Assembly (NCBI GenBank): GCA_964519955.1
Contig: CAZFLM010000075.1
Location: 1 to 31,830, forward strand
DNA: 31,830 nt
Source of the DNA: CAZFLM01 sp964519955
GTDB taxonomy: Bacteria; Armatimonadota; Chthonomonadetes; Chthonomonadales; CAJBBX01
Reading direction: 5' to 3'
Below the pieces are notes generated by a model, which saw only the letters and a program-made list of their open reading frames with translations, was not told the DNA's origin and searched no databases. Shown here piece after piece: positions 6,497 to 14,121 of the stretch; the first letter of the stretch is position 1, and every line of letters begins with the position of its first letter. The position numbers and the translations under genes were made by a program.

Positions 6497-7768
6497 ATGC
6501 GCCCAGGTCACCCGAGATGGTCCCTTGCCGCGACGTGCCTGATGCTCCTGGCACCCGCGAACGCCCCCGCGCAAGGTGCCGCGCGCGAGCCGGCTGACCT
6601 CGCCAAGCTCGCGCGGCCGGTGACGGGGCGAACGCGCTGGCTCTGGATGGCGCCCTACCGGTGGCTGGACAGCCACACGCTGCTGCTCTTCAAGCGCGTC
6701 CCATTCGATGCGAAGTACAGGGACGCCATCCTCGGGCCCATCGTGTCCAAGCTCGACCTGCGGACCGGTAAGGAGACCCCGCTGCAGGCCTTCTCGAAGC
6801 GCTGGGCGACCGTGCTGAAGGTCATCTACTGGGCGGAGTTGTCGCCGGACAGGCGGCTCCTGGCGATGCGAATGGGCGATGCCGCCGCCGGTCCTGGGGA
6901 CCCACCCGTCGTTGCGCCGCTCGACGGCGGGCCTCCAATCCGAGATCACCCGCTGCTGCTCGCGATCGGACAGGGCCAACTGCCCGGACGGTACTCATGC
7001 CTCCTGGCACCGTCCGGCGACGGCATGTGGGGCGGCCAGCCAAGCGACGGGGGCGGTCTGCTCCTCACGACGGTGGCTGCAGCCTGGGCCGGCTCGGCGG
7101 CCGCGCCGCGCGTGCACCTCCAGACGCGCGATGGCTACCACGTCCGATGGTGCGCCGGTTGGCAAGTCGGGCGCAACCAGTACACCATGCTGGCCGCTCT
7201 CGCGAAGGAGGGGGAGGTGTACTCCTGGCGGCTCGCCAGGTACGACGTTCCGCTCGGACCGCGCGGAGACGTCGTCGTGGACGCCAAGCCAGCGGTCACC
7301 CCGCGCCGGGGGATGGATCCGACCGACGGGCGCGAGGCGCTGGAAGTGCCCGGACGAGAGGAGATCATCCTGTGCTGCATGACCGAGTGGCACGGGGTCG
7401 GCGCGCGACGCTGGGCGGAGCTGTGGTGGGCACGCAAGGACCTTTGCGGGTTCCGCCCCATCGGGCGCATCGAGGAGCCGCGTGACACGGCTGGTTTCGA
7501 CGACAGCCCTCTCTTCCTCGCCGTGCGCCCGGATGGCCAGGCGCTCTCGTTCATCCTGCGCGATGTGCTCTACGTCTGCCCGTTGCCGGCCGAGCGCGCC
7601 GTCGCCCACACACGCAGCAAGGGGCGCCCAACCGGGCACCCCCTGCGATCCGAAAAGCCGCCCCTCGCTCAGTCGCCGCCCTGCAGCGTGACGCGGGTGC
7701 GGATGGGGCCGAGCGGCGTGGGGTCGCTCTTCTCCAGCGCGATCATCGTGCCGGTGGTGGTGTCGTAG
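6497..7768 (+). CDS. Exported protein, possibly beta-propeller (TolB-like); abnormal 3' end
   Basis: This frame codes 423 residues with a signal peptide at about 1-26 (ending APAQ). Short segments look like propeller blades: RWLWMAPYRWLDSHTLLLF, IVSKLDLRTGKETPL, AELSPDRRLLAMRMGD, and FLAVRPDGQALSFILRD. The middle (about residues 140-225) fits poorly, so a frameshift cannot be excluded. I chose ATG 6497 for its AGGAGAG nine bases upstream and the signal peptide; the frame is open back to a GTG at 6350. The last 40-50 residues run through the hairpin at 7617-7646 and overlap the convergent lipoprotein gene by 100 bases. The true end may be near 7615, with the stop lost or out of frame. Function is unknown. 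Confidence 0.55.
   Translation: MRPGHPRWSLAATCLMLLAPANAPAQGAAREPADLAKLARPVTGRTRWLWMAPYRWLDSHTLLLFKRVPFDAKYRDAILGPIVSKLDLRTGKETPLQAFSKRWATVLKVIYWAELSPDRRLLAMRMGDAAAGPGDPPVVAPLDGGPPIRDHPLLLAIGQGQLPGRYSCLLAPSGDGMWGGQPSDGGGLLLTTVAAAWAGSAAAPRVHLQTRDGYHVRWCAGWQVGRNQYTMLAALAKEGEVYSWRLARYDVPLGPRGDVVVDAKPAVTPRRGMDPTDGREALEVPGREEIILCCMTEWHGVGARRWAELWWARKDLCGFRPIGRIEEPRDTAGFDDSPLFLAVRPDGQALSFILRDVLYVCPLPAERAVAHTRSKGRPTGHPLRSEKPPLAQSPPCSVTRVRMGPSGVGSLFSSAIIVPVVVS
7617..7646. terminator. Probable bidirectional terminator hairpin between convergent genes
   Basis: The arms 7617-7629 and 7634-7646 pair at 11 of 13 positions around the loop AACC. The hairpin lies just beyond the lipoprotein stop (7669) and inside the nominal end of the rightward reading frame. 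Confidence 0.45.
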
Positions 7769-8976
7769 CTCCAGCGGACGGTCTGCGAGCGCCCCGCCGA
7801 GGTGATCGTCACGCGCCGCCCGCCGGCCTCGGTCACCGTGACAGTGACGCCGGTCAGGGCGTCGTAGTCCAGGCGCTGGCCCTTCGTGAGCTTCGCCAGC
7901 CCGGCCGGGGGAATCCACGCGCCGCCGAACTGGCCGAGGCCGCTCACGGTCTCGCTCGGCGTCGTGGTCGGAGGCATGCCCAGGTTGTTGGTTGTGCGCA
8001 GCAGCAGACCGTAGGTCACCCAGCCCGCGCCGTGTTCCTTGGGCGTCACGGTCAGGTTCTGGCGCAGCGTGAGCAGCGCGGAGGAGGCGGTGGGCACCGT
8101 CGAGGTACCGGAGAACGTCAGAGCGGCCGGCGCGTCGGACCACTCCTTCGCGCTCTCGCCCTGCCAGGGCCGCTCGATGACGCGCTGGTCGACGAGCGTA
8201 CCGTCCGACAGCGTCGTGCTGGGCGTGTTCGACACCTCGTCCGCGCCGATGACCTTGGACTCCGGCCCGGAGGCCGAGGTCGCGTCGTGCAGCAGGAGGC
8301 CGGTCTGCTCGTCATAGGCGTAGATCGAGTTGCCCTTGCTGTTGATGGTCTGGATCCAGACCGCCTGCTTCGTCTCGCCGCCCGCGTTGCAGGGCATGCG
8401 CTGGACCTTCAGGCTGGGGCTAACGCAGTTCTTCAGCGCCTTGAGTTGGTCCGGGTGGATCCAGATGCCGCCCACCGACGAGGCCGGCCCGACGATGGGG
8501 TACTGGAACGAGAGCTGCGGCGGCCCGCCCGACAGCGGCTGGAGGTAGAAGCTGGCAAGCACGGCGACCTCGGTGGCGCTGACGGCGGTCACGTCGAAGA
8601 CCAGAAGCCCCTGCGCGGCGTTGGAGCCCCTCTCGGTTGGGGTCCACCGCTCGCCGTCCGGAGTCTTCCATTGCCCGTCCGGGTCCTGCTTCCAGTCCCT
8701 GCCCGTGCCCTTCACGGTAGCCGTGTTCACCTTGTAGGTGAGGCGCAGGCCCAGCCGGGCGAAACCCGGCGCCGCGGCCGAGGGGAGCGTTCCCGCCAGG
8801 TCGGCCATGGGGCCCTGCTGGCCCACAATCTTGGCGCGCGGCGCCTGGGCGGGGCTGGGCGGCGCGGAGGGCGAGCCCGGCGCGGGCGTCTTCGCGCACC
8901 CGGGCACGCTGAACAGGGCGAAGCTGACGGCGAACGCGGCGGAGAGACTGCCGCGCGATCGGCCAATGTGGTGCAT
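7669..8976 (-). CDS. Putative lipoprotein of unknown function
   Basis: This is a 435-residue protein with an N-terminal hydrophobic segment ending in a lipobox-like VPGC, so Cys27 is the probable lipidation site. A Pro/Ala/Ser-rich linker follows (about 28-48). The rest is rich in beta strand and has no domain I recognise. Two halves share similar pieces (GGIWIHPDQLKALK near the middle and GGAWIPPAGLAKLTKGQRLDYD later), suggesting an internal duplication. The ATG start has AGGAGG five bases upstream. It is likely attached to the periplasmic side of a membrane. It converges on the possible propeller gene and overlaps its nominal end. Confidence 0.75.
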   Translation of the reverse strand: MHHIGRSRGSLSAAFAVSFALFSVPGCAKTPAPGSPSAPPSPAQAPRAKIVGQQGPMADLAGTLPSAAAPGFARLGLRLTYKVNTATVKGTGRDWKQDPDGQWKTPDGERWTPTERGSNAAQGLLVFDVTAVSATEVAVLASFYLQPLSGGPPQLSFQYPIVGPASSVGGIWIHPDQLKALKNCVSPSLKVQRMPCNAGGETKQAVWIQTINSKGNSIYAYDEQTGLLLHDATSASGPESKVIGADEVSNTPSTTLSDGTLVDQRVIERPWQGESAKEWSDAPAALTFSGTSTVPTASSALLTLRQNLTVTPKEHGAGWVTYGLLLRTTNNLGMPPTTTPSETVSGLGQFGGAWIPPAGLAKLTKGQRLDYDALTGVTVTVTEAGGRRVTITSAGRSQTVRWSYDTTTGTMIALEKSDPTPLGPIRTRVTLQGGD

Positions 8977-9173
8977 TGCGGCCTCCTGGCCATTGCCTCC
9001 GAGCCGCCGGCAGTGGCAGACTAGGGCGGGGAAGCACCGAACGCGTTAGTCAGCCCGGCCCTCGGGACCTGGTGGTGGGGACGGCGACCTGGAGCAACTT
9101 CGGTCAGGCTGCAGCATCAGGGTACACGGTCCGGGTCGGGACGGTCAAGGGGTGGAGTGGAGGGAGAACCGCA

Positions 9174-9467
9174 ATGGAGACGAGGAAGCCTCGAGCCCAC
9201 CGCCGCAGGCTTGGAGCCGTCACCAGCGCGGTGCTGGCCGTAGCCGCCCTGGCGCTGCTCCGGTGGTGGAGCGCGGCGCAGGCGGACCCCCTGACGCGCG
9301 TCTCGCTCCTTCCGCCGAGCAGGTGGGGCTATGGGCGCCACACGGTCTACGTCCACAGCGATGGTCCGGGCGGCACTTCGAGCATGACGCCGGCCGCCAA
9401 CGTCACGCGCGTCGGCGTCGTCCAGATCCGGCGCAGCCTGCCTGAGCCGCCCGGACCGATGAAGTAG
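9174..9467 (+). CDS. Small exported protein of unknown function
   Basis: This short gene codes 97 residues. A basic N-terminus (METRKPRAHRRR) is followed by a hydrophobic stretch, LGAVTSAVLAVAALALL, fitting a signal peptide or a single membrane anchor. The remaining 60 or so residues include VSLLPPSRWGYGRHTVYVH and a proline-rich end. The ATG start is chosen over an upstream in-frame extension because GGAGGGAG sits seven bases before it and the signal sequence begins there. Its stop codon lies in a palindrome shared with the stop of the convergent sulfatase gene. I recognise no family. Confidence 0.6.
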   Translation: METRKPRAHRRRLGAVTSAVLAVAALALLRWWSAAQADPLTRVSLLPPSRWGYGRHTVYVHSDGPGGTSSMTPAANVTRVGVVQIRRSLPEPPGPMK

Positions 9468-9478
9468 CGCCGGCGCTA
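9465..9478. other. Perfect palindrome holding both stop codons of convergent genes
   Basis: TAGCGCCGGCGCTA is a perfect 14-base palindrome. Its left TAG ends the small rightward gene and its right CTA is the TAG stop of the leftward sulfatase gene. Confidence 0.7.
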
Positions 9479-10870
9479 CAGCCGCAGCACGCGCCTGCCC
9501 GCGCCGGGCCGCAGAGCGCCAGGGCGTGCCGCGCGCGGCGTGCGGCCCCAGAGCGGCTCGATGAGTTGGGTGTTCCACTCGTCGTAAGCATCCTGCAGCA
9601 GCCTGAGCTTCCTGGGCTCCTTCGCGGTGAGGTCGTCCTTTTCGCCGATGTCCTCGGCGAGATTGTACAGTCCTTTCGCGCCGCCGGGGGGCACCACCAG
9701 CTTCCAATCGCCCATGCGGATGGCGGACTGCGCGCCGAAGCGCCACATCAGCCGGTCGTGCGGCTTCGCTGAGGAGCGCCCCGTCAGGATGAGCAGCAGG
9801 TTCACGCCGTCGAGCTTCGCCTCGCGCGGGATCTTGCCGCCCGCCGCGGCCACCGCCGTCGGGTGGATGTCCAGCGAGATGACCGGCTGCCGGTAGATGC
9901 GCCCCGCCGGGATGCGCCCCTTCCACTGCACCATGAACGGCACGCGGATGCCGCCCTCCCACGTCTGCGCCTTGAAGCCGCGGAGGGGACCGTTCTGAGA
10001 CGTGGTGGTCGGCGTCGGCCCGCCATTGTCGCTGATGAAGAACACCAGCGTGTCCTCCTCCAGCCTCAGCTCCCGCAGCTTCGCCAGCACCAGCCCCACC
10101 CCGTCGTCCATGGCAGACTGCATGGCCGCGAACGTCCGGCGCTTCGGGTCGGCGATGCCCGCGAACCGCTCGCGGTACTTCTCGAGGGCCTGCAGCGGCG
10201 CGTGCACGGCGTTGAACGGCAGGTAGAGGAAGAACGGGTCGGCGTGGCGCTTCTCGATGAACGCGACGGCCTCCCGCGCGAACGCGTCGGTCAGGTAGCC
10301 GGTCTCGTCGACCGGCGTCTTGCCGCGCATGATGGGGTTCGCCTGCCCACGCCTCGCGTCCAGGTACGGATGCGCGCCGCCGAGGAAGCCGAAGAACTCG
10401 TCGAAGCCGCGGTCGGTCGGCAGGTAGCCCTCGCGGAAGCCGAGGTGCCACTTGCCGAACATGCCGGTGGCGTAGCCGAGCCCCTTGAGCCGCTGCGGCA
10501 GCGTGGTCTCCGTCAGAGGCAGCCCGAAGTTGCTCCGAGCGTCCATCTGCGGCCCGGGGTTCAGCTCGTGGCCGAAGCGCTGCTGGTAGCGCCCCGTCAT
10601 CAGCCCGGCGCGCGTGGGACTGCAGACCGGACACGAGACATAGCCGTCCGTGAAGCGCATCCCGTTCGCGGCGATGGAGTCGATGTTCGGCGTCGGCACA
10701 TCCCTGCAGCCCTGCACACCCAACTCGCCGTAGCCCAGGTCGTCCGCGACGATCAGCACGATGTTCGGCTTGCGGCGGGGCGCCAGGCTGGCTTCTGCGA
10801 GCCTCCCTGGAGCGAGCGCCGCGCCTGCGACGAGCGCGGCCGAGTCGCGGATGAAGTCACGCCGGTTCAC
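9476..10870 (-). CDS. Tat-exported type I sulfatase (arylsulfatase family)
   Basis: This 464-residue protein should hydrolyse sulfate esters outside the cytoplasm, probably on sulfated glycans. It starts with a twin-arginine signal (NRRDFIRD plus an Ala-rich helix). Family marks follow in order: NIVLIVADDLGYGELG with the metal-binding Asp43 and Asp44; CSPTRAGLMTGR at 83-94, where Cys83 is the site of conversion to formylglycine; GKWHLGF at about 139-145; and the FFISDNGGP metal-binding motif. All needed residues are present. The GTG start at 10870 is supported by AAGGAGG seven bases upstream and by the position of the Tat motif. No formylglycine-generating enzyme is in the window. Length is normal for the family. 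It faces a secreted protease gene and lies beside GH-like genes. The sulfated substrate cannot be read from sequence. Confidence 0.93.
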   Translation of the reverse strand: MNRRDFIRDSAALVAGAALAPGRLAEASLAPRRKPNIVLIVADDLGYGELGVQGCRDVPTPNIDSIAANGMRFTDGYVSCPVCSPTRAGLMTGRYQQRFGHELNPGPQMDARSNFGLPLTETTLPQRLKGLGYATGMFGKWHLGFREGYLPTDRGFDEFFGFLGGAHPYLDARRGQANPIMRGKTPVDETGYLTDAFAREAVAFIEKRHADPFFLYLPFNAVHAPLQALEKYRERFAGIADPKRRTFAAMQSAMDDGVGLVLAKLRELRLEEDTLVFFISDNGGPTPTTTSQNGPLRGFKAQTWEGGIRVPFMVQWKGRIPAGRIYRQPVISLDIHPTAVAAAGGKIPREAKLDGVNLLLILTGRSSAKPHDRLMWRFGAQSAIRMGDWKLVVPPGGAKGLYNLAEDIGEKDDLTAKEPRKLRLLQDAYDEWNTQLIEPLWGRTPRAARPGALRPGAGRRVLRL

Positions 10871-10994
10871 GGTGGGGCCTCCTTGGTCGAGCGCCAATGT
10901 CCCGTTCGGGCAGGATCGGGTTGGGTTCTAGACGAAGAGGACCGCAGGAAGTTCGGCCCCGCGGCTCGGCGCCCTGCGTCCGAGAGGAGATCCT

Positions 10995-11816
10995 ATGTGC
11001 TCGTCTGTCCTGCTCGCCGTCACGCTATCGATCGCCATGGCTCTGTCGCCCCAGAACCCGCGTCCTGAGCGCCCCAGTCCGCCGAAGCGCGTCAGCGTCC
11101 TGCCCGTCTTCTTCGTGCCGACGGATGCGCCAGCGCCCACCGATACCCAGAAGGCTGCGCTCAGCAAGCATGTCGAGTGGACGCAGCGCCGGTACCGGGA
11201 GCTGCTGCGGGGCACCACCTTCCGCATCGCACCGGGCGGCGTGCGCGTGCACCAGGCCCCGAACCCGGGCACGTACTACGAGGCTCTGCCGGAGGGCGGA
11301 GCGCCGCAGTACGTGGCCGAGTTGCTGGACGAGTACCGTTTGAGCCGCGCCGCCTGCCCGTACGTGTTCGTGGTCGTGTTCCTGTCGCCCGACCATGACT
11401 TCCCGGGAGGCGGCGGGCGCCCGATCAACGGCGGCAACAACGAGGGCGGCGGCGTGGTCATCCTGTCGTCGCACGCGCTCGACACCGCGCCTAACTTCCA
11501 GTCCACGCTGCAGCACGAGCTGGGCCATGCGTTCGGGCTGCCGCACGTCGACGTGTACGGCTACAGCATGACGGACAACCCATCGCTCATGTCCTACAAC
11601 CCTGGGCACCATACTGAGGGCTTCACGCCCAGCTCGCACCCAGGCGCGTTCATCCCGGAGGACCTGCGCGCCCTCGCCCTGAACCAGCGCGCCTTCCCGG
11701 GCCTCACGTTCGATCCGACGCGCGACGTGCCGGCAGGCTACGCACTGCACCCGAAGTTGGTCCGCCTCGGCCCGATGAACATCCCGGGCCGCCCTTACAC
11801 GCCCGGGCCGAGATAG
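10995..11816 (+). CDS. Secreted metzincin-type zinc metalloprotease
   Basis: This 273-residue protein has a short N-terminal hydrophobic segment (VLLAVTLSIAMAL) that fits a signal peptide. The zinc site is HELGHAFGLPH at 174-184, the metzincin HEXXHXXGXXH form with three His ligands and Glu175 as base. LMSYN at about 198-202 supplies the Met-turn (Met199). A prodomain with a cysteine switch is not visible, so it probably needs no such activation. The ATG start has GAGGAG five bases upstream. It diverges from the sulfatase gene and is followed after 77 bases by the GH43-like gene, so it may share a transcript with the glycan enzymes. Confidence 0.8.
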   Translation: MCSSVLLAVTLSIAMALSPQNPRPERPSPPKRVSVLPVFFVPTDAPAPTDTQKAALSKHVEWTQRRYRELLRGTTFRIAPGGVRVHQAPNPGTYYEALPEGGAPQYVAELLDEYRLSRAACPYVFVVVFLSPDHDFPGGGGRPINGGNNEGGGVVILSSHALDTAPNFQSTLQHELGHAFGLPHVDVYGYSMTDNPSLMSYNPGHHTEGFTPSSHPGAFIPEDLRALALNQRAFPGLTFDPTRDVPAGYALHPKLVRLGPMNIPGRPYTPGPR

Positions 11817-11893
11817 GGGCCGCCGGCACAGGAAACCGCCCCCACAAGGCGGAACTGCCCCGCAGAAGACCGGCCACGGGAGGCCAGACACCA

Positions 11894-13831
11894 TTGGACA
11901 CACGCATCGGCCGACGGGCGCTGCTGCAGGGCGCGGTCGTCGCACTCGGAGGGCACGCCTTGGCAGCGGAAGCCGCACCCATCGACCTGGCTCGCGCCGA
12001 CTGCCGCGAGCGCTGGCTGCACCACCCGAGCATCGGCGACCCGAGCTGGGACACGTTCGAGCGAGAGTCCGGCAATCCGATCTACGAGGGAGCGCCGCCG
12101 TACGAATGGCCCGTGAACGGGTACCTCTTCCAGGACCCCGTGTCGAAGCGCTGGTACGTGTACGCCAGCGTCTACCCGCGGGGCTACTGGGGACAGCCCG
12201 GCGCGAACTCCATGATCCTGCGTGAGAAGTCAGGAGGAGGCTGGGAGCCGTTGGGGCTCGCCTTCCCGCGCGATCCGCAGGCCTTCAATGGCGACGGCAA
12301 GCAGACCGGCCCGACGACGGACGCCTGCGTGGTCCACTGGGACAACGCCTACTACGCCCTCGTCGGCTGGGCGAACCCGACGAACACGCGCGGCGGCCTC
12401 GCGCTGGCCAAAGCGCCGAAGCCGGAGGGACCGTTCACCTTCCTGCCGACGCCCGTGCACGACGACGCCAAGCAGAAGCCGATCCTGGGCCGCTACGTGC
12501 GTGCCTACGCCTCCACGCTGGTCCGCCGCAAAGACGACTGGATCATCGTCCACATGATGTCGACGCCCGGCAACGGCGGCGGCACCTGGGGCCTCTTCGC
12601 GATGACAAGCGCGGCGATCGAAGGCCCCTACTCCGAACCCGTGCCGCTGCTTCTGCCCCAGCAGGACAAGTTCCACCCCGCCATCGCCGAGTTCTTCCCG
12701 GCCTATGTGAACGCGGGACGCATCTACGCCCCCGCAACGTCCGTCGCCATGGACCGCTCGTACCAGAGCGTCTTCTCCGCGGCCATCGAGGAGGCGCACA
12801 AGCCGGACGCCTGGCGCGTGGAGCAGCTCGGATCGGTGTGGCACGCGGAGCCCGGCGCGAACGAGGCGCAGGGCATCTGGGGCCAGACGTTCTCCGCCCA
12901 GGTCGCACCGGGCGGCGTTCTGCGCTGCATGTACCCGTGCAAGACGAAGGACGATCGCGGCACCATCAACATGGCGCGCCGCCCGCTCAGCCGCCCCTAC
13001 CGCGACGGGTTCGTCCTGTCGGCCCCCAACGCGCCCTCGCACGCGGTCCTGCGCGGCGACGCGTCCCAGTTCCTGCTGCAGGCGCAGGTCAGCGCGAACG
13101 GCCCATGGGTCCTCGCGTGGCAGTGCCAGGACCCGCTCGGCCCGGATCAGGCCTCCGCCGGCGCCGTCGCCCACAAGCTCTGCCGGACAAACCGCGTCGA
13201 GCTGCGCATCCAGGGCGGCGGCTGGGCCCTGACGCGCTACCGCCCGGGCGCGCCCGCCGACCGGATTGCCGCCGGGAACGCGCCGCAGGCGGTCACATCG
13301 CTGGGGCTGGCGGCCCGCGATGTCTCGGCGCAGCTCTACCTGAACGACCAGCAGGCATGGGATGGCGCGCTGCCCGCCGCCGCCGGGCGCATCGAGCTGA
13401 TCGCCGAGACAGGCACCATCCTGCGCGTCGGCCAGTTCGCGATCGACGGCGCCATCCTGCCCGCCTGGGAGCCGTGGCTTGCGACGGACGCGCTGGCGGG
13501 CGCAGGCAACCCGTCGGACGAGTGGCGTGGCGTCGAGGAGCCGGGGTTTCGGTACGGAACGGGGTGCGTCAGCACGAAGGCCGGGGCGCGCGCCAAGTGG
13601 AACTACGCCGGCGCGGGCTTCCGCCTCTGGGCGCCTCGCGGCCCGAGCTACGGCAAGTGCAGCATCAAGGTAGACGGCAAGGAAGTGGCGACGCTCGACC
13701 TGGCGGCGCAGGCGGCAGTGGCGTCCACCCCGGTGTTCGAGCGCAGCCTGCCGGCCGGCCTGCACGCGGTCGTCGTCGAGGCGGTCGAGGGCACGGTGCC
13801 GCTGGACTGCCTGGAAGTACGGACCGCGTGA
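11894..13831 (+). CDS. Tat-exported GH43-like five-bladed propeller glycosidase with C-terminal accessory domain
   Basis: This is a 645-residue protein with a twin-arginine-like signal (RIGRRALLQG, then a hydrophobic stretch to about residue 27). Residues of roughly 60-380 look like a five-bladed propeller of the GH43/GH117 kind: repeated short blades such as NGYLFQDPVSKRWYVYAS, TDACVVHWDNAYYALVGW, ASTLVRRKDDWIIVHMM and AGRIYAPATSVAMD. The later part is beta-rich and resembles GH32/GH43 C-terminal sandwich domains (AAGRIELIAETGTILRVGQFAIDG split over strands), followed by a final small-domain repeat. I cannot name the catalytic triad with certainty. The start is TTG with GGGAGG ten bases upstream; no other start fits the Tat signal. 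Likely role: cleaving side chains or backbone of a plant or algal glycan outside the cytoplasm. Confidence 0.65.
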   Translation: MDTRIGRRALLQGAVVALGGHALAAEAAPIDLARADCRERWLHHPSIGDPSWDTFERESGNPIYEGAPPYEWPVNGYLFQDPVSKRWYVYASVYPRGYWGQPGANSMILREKSGGGWEPLGLAFPRDPQAFNGDGKQTGPTTDACVVHWDNAYYALVGWANPTNTRGGLALAKAPKPEGPFTFLPTPVHDDAKQKPILGRYVRAYASTLVRRKDDWIIVHMMSTPGNGGGTWGLFAMTSAAIEGPYSEPVPLLLPQQDKFHPAIAEFFPAYVNAGRIYAPATSVAMDRSYQSVFSAAIEEAHKPDAWRVEQLGSVWHAEPGANEAQGIWGQTFSAQVAPGGVLRCMYPCKTKDDRGTINMARRPLSRPYRDGFVLSAPNAPSHAVLRGDASQFLLQAQVSANGPWVLAWQCQDPLGPDQASAGAVAHKLCRTNRVELRIQGGGWALTRYRPGAPADRIAAGNAPQAVTSLGLAARDVSAQLYLNDQQAWDGALPAAAGRIELIAETGTILRVGQFAIDGAILPAWEPWLATDALAGAGNPSDEWRGVEEPGFRYGTGCVSTKAGARAKWNYAGAGFRLWAPRGPSYGKCSIKVDGKEVATLDLAAQAAVASTPVFERSLPAGLHAVVVEAVEGTVPLDCLEVRTA

Positions 13832-14053
13832 GGCGCTGTTAGCCCGCGCCCGGCGAACCAGGTGGCCGTCATCCCCCAAGGGATCTGCTTGTCGCCGTGG
13901 GGGCCCGACACGACCCGGCCGAACGTCAAGAGCAGGCCCCTACGGGGTGACGACTCGCGTAATGACGACAACGGGCGACACCACTTGACGGTCCAGAACC
14001 ATCGCTTGCTGAGCCGGCACGCAACTGCCGACCTTGCGCGCTGCCAACGTGAT

Positions 14054-14068
14054 GGAGGCCGGGCCTCC
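14054..14068. promoter_or_regulatory. Perfect 15-base dyad upstream of the GH99-like gene
   Basis: GGAGGCC-G-GGCCTCC is a perfect inverted repeat, 53 bases before the start codon at 14122. It could be an operator or only a GC-rich chance palindrome. Its right arm is similar to the arm of the hairpin at 2258-2270. Confidence 0.25.
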
Positions 14069-14121
14069 GTGCCCACCGCACGCCGCAACCAGACGCATTC
14101 GTCGCAACTGGAGGATGATCG

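Noticed and set aside
4364..6979. Long open minus-strand frame opposite the second protease gene
   Set aside because: Low-complexity translation, no ribosome-binding site, and the sense strand has a clear protein family pattern.
14016..14028. Sigma-54-like GGCACG..TGC before the GH99-like gene
   Set aside because: GG and GC are nine bases apart, not ten, which is not tolerated by sigma-54.
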